Notes: a model not told the origin generated them from the letters alone. Positions 1 through 10,135 are shown, counted from the first letter of the stretch. The stretch: 64,000 nucleotides of DNA from Rhizobium ecuadorense (GCF_001187535.1 NZ_LFIO01001065.1:62001-126000), one strand, 5' to 3'. Made by a program: numbers and translations.

Positions 1-48
1 TGCCGCAGTATGATCTCAGTCAGATCATCCGTTCCGCCTGGAACTGGC

Positions 49-1620
49 ATGCAAAATCCAACCAGCACTGAGCCCGGAATTGAGCCAGCCGGAATTGAGA
101 GCGACCGTCGGCCGAATATCCTGCTGATCACGGCGGACCAGTGGCGTGGCGATTGTCTGTCTTCTGCCGGTCATCCTTGCGTGAAAACGCCCAATGTCGA
201 TGCGCTGGCGCGCCGGGGAACGCTGTTCCGGCGGCACTATGCCGGGGCTGCACCCTGCTCACCGGCGCGGGCGACACTCTATACCGGCCTCTACCAGATG
301 AACCACCGGGTCTGCCGCAATGGTTCGCCGCTCGATGCCCGCTTCGACAATCTGGCGCTGGCCGCCCGGCGGGCGGGTTATGACCCGACGCTGTTCGGCT
401 ATACCGACACGGCGCCCGATCCGCGCGGCATGGATGCCAATGACCCGCATCTGACCACTTATGAAGGCGTGCTGCCGGGCTTTACCGCACGCCAGCTGCT
501 GCCGGAGCATGAAAGGCAGTGGCTCTCCTGGCTCCGGTCCCGCGGCCATCGGGACGCCGTCAGCCGCGACATTCATATTCCCGTCGGCGCGCGCGCCGGC
601 GACATTTCTGATGCGGCGCCGGCCTATTCCAGCGACGAGACCCAGACGGCCTTCCTCGCCGGCGAGTTCATTCGCTGGCTGGGCGAACAGGACAGGCCGT
701 GGTTTGCGCATGTGTCTTTCCTACGGCCGCATCCGCCGTTTTCCGTGCCGGCGCCGTTCAACCGGATGTTCAAGCCCGGTGAGGGGCCGGCTTTTGCGCG
801 CGCGGCAAACGCCCAAACGGAACAGGCAAGTCATCCCTATCTCGCCTTTGCCATGCCGCGCACCGGCAAGGGCAGTTTCATCCACGGCGCGACGGGACCG
901 CTCAGCGACTGGGATGGCGAGGATTTCGCGGCGATCCGAGCGATCTATTACGGCATGATCGCAGAGGTCGATGCGCAGCTCGGCCGGATCTGGCAGGCCC
1001 TGAAGGATGCGGGCGCCTGGGACGATACGCTTATTGTCTTCACCTCGGATCACGCCGAGATGGCAGGCGATCACTGGACGCTGGGGAAGGGCGGTTTCTT
1101 CGACGGCAGCTACCACATTCCGCTTGTCATTCGCGATCCCGCAAGCGGGGCGGCGGGCGGGGTCGTCGACGATTTCACCAGTGCCGCGGACATTTTTCCC
1201 ACACTTTGCCAAAGGCTCGGCATCGAGGCGAAAAACGGGCTCGACGGCCGATCGCTGATGCCCTTTGTCGAGGGCGGGAGCGGAGCGGGCTGGCGGGACG
1301 CGGCATTCTGGGAATTCGATTTCCGCGATATTGCCGGGGGCGAGTCGGAGCGGCATTTCGGGCTCAGGTCGAATGAGTGCAATCTTGCGGTGATCCGCGA
1401 CGCGCGGTTCAAATATGTGCATTTTACCGCACTGCCGCCGCTGCTCTTCAATCTCCGCGACGATCCGATGGAGCTCGACAATATTGCCGGCGATCCGGCC
1501 TATGCGGCAATCCGGCTCGGCTATGCCGAAAAGCTGCTGTCGCTGCGGGCGCGGCATCTCGATCAGACGCTTGCCTATACCGAGCTGACGGAAAAAGGGC
1601 CGGTGACGCACCGGCCCTGA
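49..1620 (+). CDS. Sulfatase / phosphonate monoester hydrolase family enzyme
   Basis: A hydrolase of the alkaline-phosphatase superfamily, expected to cleave a sulfate or phosphonate monoester. It carries the formylglycine signature C-S-P-A-R at residues 70-74 (Cys70 would be converted to formylglycine), an N-terminal metal motif in RPNILLITADQ, and a C-terminal metal and active-site stretch TSDHAEMAGDH near residue 333. At 523 residues it has the usual family length. I chose the ATG at 49; an in-frame ATG at 10 exists and the frame is open to the window edge, so the true start may lie further upstream. The N-terminal tail holds a short duplicated CCGGAATTGAG and looks unconserved. No signal peptide is visible, so it is probably cytoplasmic. 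The substrate cannot be told from sequence. Confidence 0.85.
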   Translation: MQNPTSTEPGIEPAGIESDRRPNILLITADQWRGDCLSSAGHPCVKTPNVDALARRGTLFRRHYAGAAPCSPARATLYTGLYQMNHRVCRNGSPLDARFDNLALAARRAGYDPTLFGYTDTAPDPRGMDANDPHLTTYEGVLPGFTARQLLPEHERQWLSWLRSRGHRDAVSRDIHIPVGARAGDISDAAPAYSSDETQTAFLAGEFIRWLGEQDRPWFAHVSFLRPHPPFSVPAPFNRMFKPGEGPAFARAANAQTEQASHPYLAFAMPRTGKGSFIHGATGPLSDWDGEDFAAIRAIYYGMIAEVDAQLGRIWQALKDAGAWDDTLIVFTSDHAEMAGDHWTLGKGGFFDGSYHIPLVIRDPASGAAGGVVDDFTSAADIFPTLCQRLGIEAKNGLDGRSLMPFVEGGSGAGWRDAAFWEFDFRDIAGGESERHFGLRSNECNLAVIRDARFKYVHFTALPPLLFNLRDDPMELDNIAGDPAYAAIRLGYAEKLLSLRARHLDQTLAYTELTEKGPVTHRP

Positions 1621-1626
1621 TGCCTT

Positions 1627-2124
1627 TTACCCGAGATAATCGCGCTTGCCGATCGGCGTACCCTGATTGCGCAGGATGGCGTGGGCCGTGGCAACGTGGA
1701 AATAGAAGTTCGGCAGGGCGAAAACGGTGACATACTCGTTTCCAGGAAGCACGATGCCGCTTTTGCCCGGCAAAGTGATGTCCCGGGCTTCCGTGCCCTC
1801 CAGCGCGTCCTCCGAGAAGCCGGCCAGATAGGCTTCGGTCTTGGCCAGCCGTTCGCGCAGTTCGTCGAACGTCTTCTCATTGTCCTCGAACTTCGGGGCG
1901 TCGGTGGCGGTCAGCCTGGAGAGGGTGAATTTGGCGCTGTCGCTGGCGCGCTGATATTGGCCGGAGAGCGGCAGCATGTCGGGCGCGAGACGCGCGGCGA
2001 CCAAGACGGCGGGATCGATGTTCTTTTCCTTCGCATAGGCTTCCGCCTTGTCGAGATAGGTTTTCAGGCTGGCGAGGCCGCGCTGGAACATCGGAACGGT
2101 GAGGCGATAGATCGAAATGGACAT
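1627..2124 (-). CDS. DUF1993 family protein
   Basis: A 165-residue protein beginning MSISIYRLTVPMFQRGL, with the look of the DUF1993 family (small, mostly helical proteins, DinB-like fold suspected). The internal stretch DMLPLSGQYQRASDSAK and the C-terminal FYFHVATAHAILRNQG are the recognisable parts; the two histidines could be metal ligands, which is inference. It converges with the sulfatase gene, leaving 6 bp between stops. The frame stays open far upstream, but the internal ATG at 2124 gives the family's usual length and the upstream extension resembles no protein. Function is unknown. Confidence 0.8.
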   Translation of the reverse strand: MSISIYRLTVPMFQRGLASLKTYLDKAEAYAKEKNIDPAVLVAARLAPDMLPLSGQYQRASDSAKFTLSRLTATDAPKFEDNEKTFDELRERLAKTEAYLAGFSEDALEGTEARDITLPGKSGIVLPGNEYVTVFALPNFYFHVATAHAILRNQGTPIGKRDYLG

Positions 2125-2496
2125 TTGCCCTGTCTCCAAAATCCTTAAATGACCGGCCGCGTCGAGAGATCGAAGACGCCTGCGGCCGCGGCCTTGTCTT
2201 CGAGCCTCCCATAGATGGAGGCGGCTTTCGCCTTTCACAACAGAGGCAATGCAGGCGCCGATCGTAAAGTGCGCGGCCTTGCGCCTTCTTCCCGATCTCG
2301 TTGCCGCTAAAGAGGCTTGACGCCGTTCCCAGAAAATGGAATGAATATTCCGAAGAGCAAATTTTACGGTTTGTTTGTTCCGTTTTATGCGGAGCGCCGC
2401 AGGAGAGGCGGCGGGAAAATTCCGGCTCCAGGGCAAATGCCTGGAGCTCCGGCGTGAGGAGGGTGCAGCCGGGCACCGTTTGTGGAGGAAGTGAAA
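2125..2496. other. Divergent intergenic region with leader hairpin
   Basis: A 372-bp gene-free stretch between the DUF1993 gene and the sugar transporter operon. It must hold the promoters of both. The only clear structure is a perfect 8-bp inverted repeat GCTCCAGG / CCTGGAGC at 2425-2432 and 2440-2447 with a 7-base loop, about 35 bp before the ribosome binding site of the binding-protein gene. It could be a leader hairpin or an operator. I see no convincing sigma-70 promoter. Confidence 0.4.
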
Positions 2497-3426
2497 ATGA
2501 AAAAGTTTATCCTGGGCACTGCGATGGCGCTCGTCATGTCGACGGCCGCTCACGCAGAAACCGTCGGCGTTTCGATGGCGAAATTCGACGACAACTTTCT
2601 GACCGTTCTGCGCAACGGCATGACCGATTATGCCAAGACGCTGAGCGGCGTGACGCTGCAGGTCGAAGACGCGCAGAATGACGTCTCCAAGCAGCAGAGC
2701 CAGATCCAGAATTTCATCGCCTCCAAGGTTGATGCCATCATCGTCAACCCTGTCGATACCGATGCGACCACGGCAATGTCGAAGCTTGCTGCCGATGCCG
2801 GCATTCCGCTTGTTTACGTCAACCGCCAGCCGGTCAATGTCGACACGCTGCCGGAGAAGCAGGCTTTCGTCGCATCCAACGAGCAGGAATCCGGCACGCT
2901 GGAGACCAAGGAAGTTTGCCGCATTCTCGGCGGCAAGGGCAAGGTCGTCGTCATCATGGGCGAGCTTTCCAACCAGGCTGCGCGCATGCGCACCCAGGAC
3001 GTCCATGACGTCATCAAGACCGATGAATGCAAGGGTCTTGAGATCGTCGAAGAGCAGACGGCCAACTGGGATCGCACCCAGGGCGCCGACCTGATGACCA
3101 ACTGGCTCTCCAGCGGCATCGAATTCGACGCGGTGATCTCCAACAACGACGAAATGGCGATCGGCGCCATCCAGGCGCTGAAGGCGGCCGGCAAGGATAT
3201 GACCAAGGTCGTCGTCGGCGGTGTCGACGCCACGCAGGACGCGCTTGCCGCCATGCAGGCAGGCGATCTCGACGTCACGGTGTTCCAGGATGCCGCCGGC
3301 CAGGGCAAGGGCTCGCTCGACACGGCGCTCAAGCTCGCCAAGGGCGAAAAGACCGAGAAGAAGGTCTATATTCCCTTCCAGCTCGTGACGCCTGAAAACG
3401 TCAAGGACTTCGTCACCAAGAACTGA
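2497..3426 (+). CDS. Sugar ABC transporter substrate-binding protein (CUT2, ribose/inositol/rhizopine type)
   Basis: Periplasmic binding protein of 309 residues that captures a sugar or polyol for the ATPase and permease encoded next. It has a Sec signal peptide, residues 1-20, with an AHA cleavage motif before Glu21, followed by a two-lobed peripheral-binding fold: VGVSMAKFDDNF, DAIIVNPVDT, AVISNNDEMAIGAIQAL and GGVDATQDAL are typical of the RbsB/MocB-like group. The ATG at 2497 is chosen because GGAGGAA at 2483-2489 sits at proper spacing; the GTG at 2482 would overlap that site. A strong hairpin follows the gene, so this product is probably made in excess over the membrane parts. Inositol or rhizopine is a guess from family resemblance. 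Confidence 0.88.
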   Translation: MKKFILGTAMALVMSTAAHAETVGVSMAKFDDNFLTVLRNGMTDYAKTLSGVTLQVEDAQNDVSKQQSQIQNFIASKVDAIIVNPVDTDATTAMSKLAADAGIPLVYVNRQPVNVDTLPEKQAFVASNEQESGTLETKEVCRILGGKGKVVVIMGELSNQAARMRTQDVHDVIKTDECKGLEIVEEQTANWDRTQGADLMTNWLSSGIEFDAVISNNDEMAIGAIQALKAAGKDMTKVVVGGVDATQDALAAMQAGDLDVTVFQDAAGQGKGSLDTALKLAKGEKTEKKVYIPFQLVTPENVKDFVTKN

Positions 3427-3441
3427 GGCGAACGCCAAACG

Positions 3442-3468
3442 GGATGCGGGCTTTGCCCGCATCCTTTT
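3442..3468 (+). terminator. Intra-operon hairpin after binding-protein gene
   Basis: A 10-bp perfect stem GGATGCGGGC / GCCCGCATCC with a TTT loop followed by TTTT. Its position just after the binding-protein stop and before the ATPase gene fits a partial terminator or mRNA stabiliser that raises binding-protein output over transporter subunits. Confidence 0.7.
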
Positions 3469-3495
3469 CGCCTGTCCGTATCCGGAGGAGATGAT

Positions 3496-5037
3496 ATGGC
3501 CGTCAGCCCGACAACCATGGCCGCCGTGCGTGCGAGCGGTGCAGTCCCGAATGCGGAATATCTGCTGAGCGCCGAGGGCGTTCGCAAGGAATTTCCCGGT
3601 GTCGTCGCCCTCGACGACGTGCAGTTCCGACTGAAGCGCGCCTCCGTGCATGCGCTGATGGGCGAAAACGGCGCCGGCAAATCGACGCTGATGAAGATCC
3701 TCGCCGGCATCTACATACCTGACAAAGGCGATATCCGCCTGAAGGGCATCGAGATCCAGCTGAAATCTCCGCTCGACGCGCTGGAGAACGGCATTGCCAT
3801 GATCCATCAGGAACTGAACCTGATGCCGTTCATGACGGTCGCCGAAAATATCTGGATCCGCCGCGAGCCGAAGAACCGCTTCGGCTTCGTCGATCACGGC
3901 GTCATGCATCGCATGACCGAAGAGCTGTTTGCCCGACTGAATATCGACATCGATCCCGATATCGAGGTCCGGTACCTGTCGGTCGCCAACCGGCAGATGG
4001 TCGAGATCGCCAAGGCGGTTTCCTATAATTCCGACGTGCTGATCATGGACGAGCCGACTTCGGCGCTGACCGAGCGCGAGGTCGAGCATCTCTTTCGCAT
4101 TATCCGCGACCTGAGGGCGCAGGGCATCGGCATCGTCTACATCACCCACAAGATGAACGAGTTGTTCGAGATCGCCGACGAGTTCTCGGTCTTCCGCGAC
4201 GGCCGCTATATCGGCACGCATGCCTCGACCGAGGTGACCCGCGACGACATCATCCGCATGATGGTCGGGCGCGAGATCACCCAGATGTTCCCCAAGGAAG
4301 AGGTGCCGATCGGCGAGGTGATGCTCTCCGTCAAGGATCTTTGCCTCAACGGTGTCTTCAAGGACGTCTCCTTCGAGGTAAGGGCAGGCGAGATCCTTGG
4401 GGTGGCCGGCCTTGTCGGTTCGGGGCGATCGAATGTCGCCGAAACATTGTTCGGCGTGACGCCGGCAAGCTCCGGTTCGATCGAGCTCTACGGCAAGCCG
4501 GTGACGATTTCTTCGCCGACCGAGGCTATCCGTCACCAGATGGCGTTCCTGACCGAGGACCGCAAGGATACCGGCTGTCTGCTCATCCTCGATATTCTCG
4601 AGAACATGCAGATCGCCGTGCTCCAGGACAGATATGTCAAGGGCGGCTTCGTGCAGCAGGGCGCCATCGAGGCGACCTGCGAAGACATGGCAAAGAAGCT
4701 GCGGGTGAAGACGCCCAATCTTTACGAGCGGGTGGAAAATCTGTCGGGCGGCAATCAGCAGAAGGTGCTGATCGGGCGCTGGCTGCTCACCAATCCGCGC
4801 ATCCTCATTCTCGACGAGCCGACGCGCGGCATCGATGTCGGCGCCAAGGCGGAAATCCACCGGCTGGTCACCGAAATGGCGCGAAACGGCGTCGCGGTCA
4901 TCATGATCTCGTCCGAGATGCCCGAGGTTCTCGGGATGAGCGACCGCATCATGGTCATGCATGAGGGACGCGTGACCGGTTTCCTCAATCGCGATGAAGC
5001 AACGCAGATCAAGGTGATGGAGCTGGCTGCGCAGTGA
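3496..5037 (+). CDS. Sugar ABC transporter ATP-binding protein, two ABC domains (CUT2)
   Basis: A 513-residue tandem ATPase that powers sugar import, RbsA/MglA type. Domain 1 has Walker [10 protein letters not shown] near residue 56 and Walker [12 protein letters not shown] near 181. Domain 2 has the degenerate Walker [10 protein letters not shown] expected for this subfamily near 308, the signature LSGGNQQKV near 415 and Walker [15 protein letters not shown]. The ATG at 3496 follows GGAGGAG at 3484-3490. It lies 69 bp after the binding-protein gene and 34 bp before the permease, on the same strand, forming one operon. Confidence 0.92.
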   Translation: MAVSPTTMAAVRASGAVPNAEYLLSAEGVRKEFPGVVALDDVQFRLKRASVHALMGENGAGKSTLMKILAGIYIPDKGDIRLKGIEIQLKSPLDALENGIAMIHQELNLMPFMTVAENIWIRREPKNRFGFVDHGVMHRMTEELFARLNIDIDPDIEVRYLSVANRQMVEIAKAVSYNSDVLIMDEPTSALTEREVEHLFRIIRDLRAQGIGIVYITHKMNELFEIADEFSVFRDGRYIGTHASTEVTRDDIIRMMVGREITQMFPKEEVPIGEVMLSVKDLCLNGVFKDVSFEVRAGEILGVAGLVGSGRSNVAETLFGVTPASSGSIELYGKPVTISSPTEAIRHQMAFLTEDRKDTGCLLILDILENMQIAVLQDRYVKGGFVQQGAIEATCEDMAKKLRVKTPNLYERVENLSGGNQQKVLIGRWLLTNPRILILDEPTRGIDVGAKAEIHRLVTEMARNGVAVIMISSEMPEVLGMSDRIMVMHEGRVTGFLNRDEATQIKVMELAAQ

Positions 5038-5071
5038 TGCGCCGTCCGTGATCGCCAAAGGGAGGTTTGAC

Positions 5072-6097
5072 ATGAGTACCAAGGCAGCAGAGGGCGCGGC
5101 TCCGCTCGCAACCCGGCAAAGGCGGCGGCGCTTGCCGACTGAGCTCAGCATTTTCCTCGTGCTCGTCGGCATCGCGCTCATCTATGAAGCGCTCGGCTGG
5201 ATGTTCATCGGCCAAAGCTTCCTGATGAATTCGCAGCGTCTGACGATCATGATCCTGCAGGTCTCCGTCATCGGCATCATCGCCGTCGGCGTCACGCAGG
5301 TCATCATCACCGGCGGCATCGATCTTTCCTCGGGCTCGGTCGTCGGCATGACGGCGATGATCGCCACAAGCTTCGCCCAGTCGTCGACCTGGGGACGGGC
5401 GGTCTTCCCGTCGCTGACCGACCTTCCGGCTTTCGTGCCGATCATGATCGGGCTGCTGATCGGGGCCGCCGCCGGTCTCGCGAACGGCGCGCTCATCGCC
5501 TACACGAAAATCCCGCCGTTCATTGCAACGCTCGGCATGTTCGTTTCGGCTCGCGGTGTCGCGAAGTGGTATACGAAGGGACAGCCGGTTTCCGGGATCA
5601 CCGAGCAGTTTCACTTCATCGGCACCAAAGCCTGGCCGGTCGTCGTCTTCCTGGTCGTTGCGCTGATCTTTCACATTGCGCTGCGCTACACCCGTTACGG
5701 CAAGTTCACCTATGCCATCGGCGCCAACCCGCAGGCGGCACGCGTTTCCGGCATCAACATCGAGGCGCACCTCGTCAAGGTCTATGTGATCGCCGGATTG
5801 CTGGCGGGTCTCGCCGGTATCGTCACGGCGGCACGCGCCGAAACCGCGCAGGCCAGCATGGGCGTCGGATATGAACTCGACGCGATCGCCGCGACCGTCA
5901 TCGGCGGCACTTCGCTCACCGGCGGCGTCGGGCGCATTACCGGCACCGTCATCGGCACCATCATCCTCGGGGTCATGACTTCGGGCTTCACCTTCCTCAG
6001 GATCGACGCCTATTACCAGGAGATCGTCAAAGGTCTGATCATCGTCGCGGCTGTGGTCATCGACGTCTACCGGCAGAAGAAGCGCCGCAAGCACTGA
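5072..6097 (+). CDS. Sugar ABC transporter permease (CUT2, RbsC-like)
   Basis: Inner-membrane permease of 341 residues with about eight to ten hydrophobic segments. The stretch VIITGGIDLSSGSVVGM is the family hallmark of RbsC-type permeases, and the loop near GSVGY/GGTSLTGGVGRITGT marks the ATPase contact. The start at ATG 5072 is set by GGAGG at 5061-5065; the frame opens slightly earlier at 5048 but without a ribosome binding site. It is the last gene of the sugar operon and is followed by a strong terminator. Confidence 0.9.
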   Translation: MSTKAAEGAAPLATRQRRRRLPTELSIFLVLVGIALIYEALGWMFIGQSFLMNSQRLTIMILQVSVIGIIAVGVTQVIITGGIDLSSGSVVGMTAMIATSFAQSSTWGRAVFPSLTDLPAFVPIMIGLLIGAAAGLANGALIAYTKIPPFIATLGMFVSARGVAKWYTKGQPVSGITEQFHFIGTKAWPVVVFLVVALIFHIALRYTRYGKFTYAIGANPQAARVSGINIEAHLVKVYVIAGLLAGLAGIVTAARAETAQASMGVGYELDAIAATVIGGTSLTGGVGRITGTVIGTIILGVMTSGFTFLRIDAYYQEIVKGLIIVAAVVIDVYRQKKRRKH

Positions 6098-6126
6098 TCT
6101 CAGATGGTGCGATCCGATGGTTTTTG

Positions 6127-6155
6127 CGGGGGCTTCGGCCCCCGTTCCGTTTTTA
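6127..6155 (+). terminator. Rho-independent terminator of the sugar ABC operon
   Basis: Stem CGGGGGC / GCCCCCG with a TTCG tetraloop at 6127-6144, followed by GTTCCGTTTTTA. It ends the CUT2 operon. Confidence 0.75.
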
Positions 6156-6246
6156 GAGCGCCAGGGCGGAATTTATAAAAAAGAGGTGGCGAATTCCGCC
6201 AGCTTTTCTATTCTGGTCTTCCCGCTCGGGCAGCGCAGGAAGACAG

Positions 6247-7305
6247 ATGCAATTCGTATTTGACGGTCACAACGACGTTCTCCTTCGACTCTGGACACAT
6301 TCAAAAGACGGCAGCGACCCGATCGCGGAATTCGCAAACGGCACGACGCTCGGCCATATCGATGCGCGCCGGGCGAGAGAGGGCGGGCTTTCGGGCGGTC
6401 TCTGCGCGATCTACATTCCCTCGGGCGATCTGGTCTTTGCCGATCCGGATGCCGACGGCCGTTATGTCACGCCGATGGCGGCCCCTCTCGATCCACTGCC
6501 TTCCCTTGCCATTGCCACTGAAATGGCGGCGATCGCGCTGCGGCTCGACCAGGCCGGCGCCTGGCGGCTCTGCCGGACGGTGAAAGATATCCGCGGCGCC
6601 ATGGCCGACAATATTTTCGCCGCCGTCCTGCATATGGAAGGCTGCGAGGCGATCGGCGCCGATCTTGCGGCGCTCGAGGTATTCTATGCAGCCGGGCTGC
6701 GGTCGCTCGGGCCGGTCTGGAGCCGGCACAATGTCTTCGGTTACGGCGTGCCCTTCGCCTTCCCGATGTCGCCGGACACGGCACCGGGCCTCACGGATGC
6801 CGGTTTCGAGCTGGTCAAGGAATGCAATCGTCTCGGCGTCGTGGTCGACCTTGCCCATATCACCGAAAAGGGCTTCTGGGACGTGGCGAAGACGACCGAC
6901 CAGCCGCTGGTCTCCAGCCATTCCAATGCCCACGCATTGACGCCGGTCGCGCGCAATTTGACGGACAGGCAGCTCGATGCGATCCGCGAAAGCCGCGGGC
7001 TCGTCGGCATCAATTATGCCACCGCCATGCTGCGCCCCGACGGCCGCTCGGACAGCGACACCCCGCTTGCCGACATGATCCGCCATATCGACTATCTGGT
7101 GAACCGAATCGGCATCGACTGCGTGGGCCTCGGATCGGACTTCGACGGGGCAACCATTCCTGAAGAAATCGGCGATGCCAGCGGCAATCAGAAGCTGATT
7201 GCCGCTCTCAGGGAGGTTGGTTATGGTGAGGCCGATCTCACGAAACTTGCCCGTGAAAATTGGATTCGCATTCTGGCGCAAGCCTGGCGGGAGGACCGCG
7301 CCTAA
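6247..7305 (+). CDS. Membrane-type dipeptidase, peptidase family M19
   Basis: A 352-residue zinc dipeptidase. The N-terminal FDGHNDVL gives metal ligands His8 and Asp10; HMEGCEAIG supplies the bridging glutamate; VDLAHI, SSHSNAHAL and GLGSDFDGA are the other conserved blocks of M19 enzymes (renal dipeptidase fold). No signal peptide is visible, so it should act in the cytosol. AGGAA lies at proper distance before the ATG. It directly precedes a complete peptide ABC transporter on the same strand, so it probably splits imported dipeptides; that link is inference from position. Confidence 0.88.
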   Translation: MQFVFDGHNDVLLRLWTHSKDGSDPIAEFANGTTLGHIDARRAREGGLSGGLCAIYIPSGDLVFADPDADGRYVTPMAAPLDPLPSLAIATEMAAIALRLDQAGAWRLCRTVKDIRGAMADNIFAAVLHMEGCEAIGADLAALEVFYAAGLRSLGPVWSRHNVFGYGVPFAFPMSPDTAPGLTDAGFELVKECNRLGVVVDLAHITEKGFWDVAKTTDQPLVSSHSNAHALTPVARNLTDRQLDAIRESRGLVGINYATAMLRPDGRSDSDTPLADMIRHIDYLVNRIGIDCVGLGSDFDGATIPEEIGDASGNQKLIAALREVGYGEADLTKLARENWIRILAQAWREDRA

Positions 7306-7405
7306 AGCGCTGCGCGCCTCTGGACGCGGCAGGAGTGGACAATAGTTTTAATGAGGCATGACCGACAAAACGCTTCGTAATCAATCAAGAACAGGGGAAC
7401 AGACA

Positions 7406-9049
7406 ATGATGATCACCAAGCTCAGCCGCAATTTCCGCCTGCTTTCCGCAGGGGCCGCTCTTTCGCTGCTGATGATGGCGGCACCTTCCGCCTTCGCCGA
7501 GACACCCAAGGATACGCTGGTCGAAGGGTTCGCCATCGACGACATCATCACGATGGATCCGGGCGAGGCATTCGAGCTTTCGACGGCCGAAATCACCAGC
7601 AACAGCTACAGCCTGCTCGTCCGTCTCGACATGGACGATACCTCCAAGGTGAAGGGTGATATGGCGGAGAGCTGGAGCGTTTCCGATGACGGTCTCACCT
7701 ATACGTTCAAGCTGAAATCGGGCTTGAAATTCGCCTCCGGCAATCCGGTCACCGCCGAAGACGTCGCCTGGTCATTCGAGCGCGCCGTCAAGCTCGACAA
7801 GAGCCCGGCCTTCATCCTCACCCAGTTTGGCCTGACCGGCGACAACGTCACGGAAAAAGCCAAGGCGGCCGATGCCGGCACCTTCGTCTTCACCGTCGAC
7901 AAGGCCTATGCGCCGAGCTTCGTGCTGAACTGCCTGACGGCAACGGTCGCCTCTATCGTCGACAAGAAGCTGGTGATGGAGCATGTGAAGGCGGTGACGC
8001 CGGATGCCGAGCACAAATACGACAATGATTTCGGCAATGAATGGCTGAAAACCGGCTATGCCGGCTCCGGCGCCTACAAGCTGCGCGAATGGCGGGCCAA
8101 TGAAGTCGTCGTTCTCGAGCGCAACGACAATTATTACGGCGACAAGGCGAAACTCAACCGCGTCATTTACCGCTATATGAAGGAAAGCGCTGCCCAGCGG
8201 CTGGCGCTCGAAGCCGGCGATATCGATATCGCCCGCAACCTCGAGCCTGGTGATATCGACGCCGTTTCCAAGAATGCCGATCTGGCGACGACGAGTGCGC
8301 CGAAGGGCACGATCTATTATGTCAGCCTCAACAACAAGAACGAGAACCTGAAGAAGCCCGAGGTGCAGGAAGCCTTCAAATATCTGGTCGACTACGATGC
8401 GATCGGCGCGACCTTGATCAAGGGGATCGGCGAAATCCACCAGACCTTCCTGCCGAAGGGCCAGCTCGGCGCGCTTGACGAAAATCCCTACAAGCTCGAT
8501 GTCGCCAAGGCCAAGGAACTGCTCGCCAAGGCCGGCGTGCCCGATGGCTTCTCGATCACCATGGATGTGCGCAACAACCAGCCGGTGACCGGCATCGCCG
8601 AATCCATGCAGCAGACGCTGGCGCAGGCCGGCGTGAAGATGGAAATCATCCCGGGTGACGGCAAGCAGACGCTGACCAAGTACCGCGCCCGCACCCATGA
8701 CATGTATATCGGCCAGTGGGGTTCGGACTATTTCGACCCGAATTCCAATGCCGATACCTTTACCGGCAATCCCGACAATTCCGATGCCGGCACGGTCAAG
8801 ACGCTCGCCTGGCGCAACACCTGGGAAGCGCCGGAGCTCGACAAGCAGGCCAAGGCCGCGCTTCTCGAACGCGACGCCGCCAAGCGTGCCGCCATCTATC
8901 AGGATATCCAGAAGAAGTATCTGGCAAACAGCCCCTTCGTCTTCATCTTCCAGCAGACCGAAGTGGCCGGTTACCGCAAGAACCTGAAGGACTTCAAGCT
9001 GGGTCCGAGCTTCGACACCAATTTCGTCGGTCCGATCGCCAAGGAATAG
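7406..9049 (+). CDS. Peptide ABC transporter substrate-binding protein (family 5)
   Basis: Periplasmic solute-binding protein of 547 residues, DppA/OppA class. The signal peptide runs to about residue 31 (hydrophobic ALSLLMMAAPSAFA before Glu). The signature region DGLTYTFKLKSGLKFASGNPVTAEDV is typical of SBP family 5. The ATG at 7406 is used, with GGGGAAC upstream; an in-frame ATG at 7358 would place 16 residues before a normal signal peptide. It heads the operon with two permeases and two ATPases. The substrate is probably a di- or oligopeptide. Confidence 0.88.
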   Translation: MMITKLSRNFRLLSAGAALSLLMMAAPSAFAETPKDTLVEGFAIDDIITMDPGEAFELSTAEITSNSYSLLVRLDMDDTSKVKGDMAESWSVSDDGLTYTFKLKSGLKFASGNPVTAEDVAWSFERAVKLDKSPAFILTQFGLTGDNVTEKAKAADAGTFVFTVDKAYAPSFVLNCLTATVASIVDKKLVMEHVKAVTPDAEHKYDNDFGNEWLKTGYAGSGAYKLREWRANEVVVLERNDNYYGDKAKLNRVIYRYMKESAAQRLALEAGDIDIARNLEPGDIDAVSKNADLATTSAPKGTIYYVSLNNKNENLKKPEVQEAFKYLVDYDAIGATLIKGIGEIHQTFLPKGQLGALDENPYKLDVAKAKELLAKAGVPDGFSITMDVRNNQPVTGIAESMQQTLAQAGVKMEIIPGDGKQTLTKYRARTHDMYIGQWGSDYFDPNSNADTFTGNPDNSDAGTVKTLAWRNTWEAPELDKQAKAALLERDAAKRAAIYQDIQKKYLANSPFVFIFQQTEVAGYRKNLKDFKLGPSFDTNFVGPIAKE

Positions 9050-9067
9050 TCCGGCAGGATCGATCGC

Positions 9068-10135
9068 TTGAGCACCGTCGAAACAACACAGCAGGCGCGG
9101 CCCCGAAAGGGCCGTGCCAGGGCCTTTGCAAAGGCGCTGGGGCGGTTCCTGTTTGCCGCCGTCACCACCTATCTCGGCCTGCTGGCCGTCACCTTCTTCA
9201 TCGGCCGCGTCGTGCCGATCGATCCTGTGCTCGCCATTCTCGGCGACCGCGCGCCCAACCATGTCGTCGAGCGGGTGCGCCAGGAGATGGGCTTCAACCT
9301 GCCGCTCTATCAGCAGTTCTTCATCTATATCAAAGGCATACTGTCCGGTGATTTCGGCAATTCGGTGCTGACGACCAATCCCGTCATGGTCGATATCCGC
9401 CGTGTCCTGCCGGCAACCATCGAGCTTGCGACGCTCGGAACGCTGATCGGCGCTTTCGTCGGCGTGCCGCTCGGCGTACTCGCAGCCGTGCGCCGTGGCA
9501 GCATCGCCGACCAGGTCGTGCGCGTCGTCGGCCTCGTCGGTTATTCGGTGCCGATCTTCTGGCTGGCGCTGATTTCGCTGGTCATTTTCTATGCGCAGCT
9601 GCGCTGGGTGGCGTTTCCCGGCCGCATCGACATCGTCTTCGAATATACGTTCACGCCGATTACCGGCTTGTATCTGCTGGACAGTGCCTGGCAGGGGCAA
9701 TGGGATGTCTTCTACGACGTCTTCCGCCACATCATCCTGCCTGCATCGCTGCTCGGCTATTTCTCTCTCGCCTATATCAGCCGCATGACGCGCAGCTTCA
9801 TGCTGAACGAGCTTTCGCAGGAATATATCGTTGCCGCGCGCGCCAAGGGGCTTTCGGAAACGCGGGTGATCTGGGGTCATGCGCTGCGCAATGCCGCAGT
9901 GCCGCTGGTCACCGTCATCGCGCTTTCCTATGCCGGCCTGCTCGAAGGCTCGGTGCTGACCGAGACCGTCTTTTCCTGGCCGGGCATCGGGCTCTACATC
10001 ACCAATTCGCTGCAGAACGCCGACATGAACGCCGTGCTCGGCGGCACCATCGTCATCGGCACTGTTTTCATCGGCATCAACCTTCTGTCCGACCTTCTCT
10101 ACCGGACGCTCGACCCGAGGACGCGAAACCGATGA
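9068..10135 (+). CDS. Peptide ABC transporter permease (DppB-type)
   Basis: Inner-membrane permease of 355 residues, with an N-terminal segment TTYLGLLAVTFFIGRVVPIDPV and the BPD_transp_1 domain. The EAA loop ARAKGLSETRVIWGHALRNA near residue 260 docks the ATPase. It starts with TTG at 9068, supported by AGGA at 9057-9060; no ATG lies close by in frame. Its stop overlaps the start of the next gene (ATGA), so the two permeases are translationally coupled. Confidence 0.88.
   Translation: MSTVETTQQARPRKGRARAFAKALGRFLFAAVTTYLGLLAVTFFIGRVVPIDPVLAILGDRAPNHVVERVRQEMGFNLPLYQQFFIYIKGILSGDFGNSVLTTNPVMVDIRRVLPATIELATLGTLIGAFVGVPLGVLAAVRRGSIADQVVRVVGLVGYSVPIFWLALISLVIFYAQLRWVAFPGRIDIVFEYTFTPITGLYLLDSAWQGQWDVFYDVFRHIILPASLLGYFSLAYISRMTRSFMLNELSQEYIVAARAKGLSETRVIWGHALRNAAVPLVTVIALSYAGLLEGSVLTETVFSWPGIGLYITNSLQNADMNAVLGGTIVIGTVFIGINLLSDLLYRTLDPRTRNR

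Noticed and set aside
2316..2345. TTGACG as a -35 box for the sugar operon
   Set aside because: No acceptable -10 box at 16-18 bp; kept out of the feature list.
1627..5181. 1184-codon minus-strand open frame over the sugar ABC operon
   Set aside because: Only its last 165 codons (the DUF1993 gene) look like protein; the rest is antisense to well-supported transporter genes and results from high GC content.
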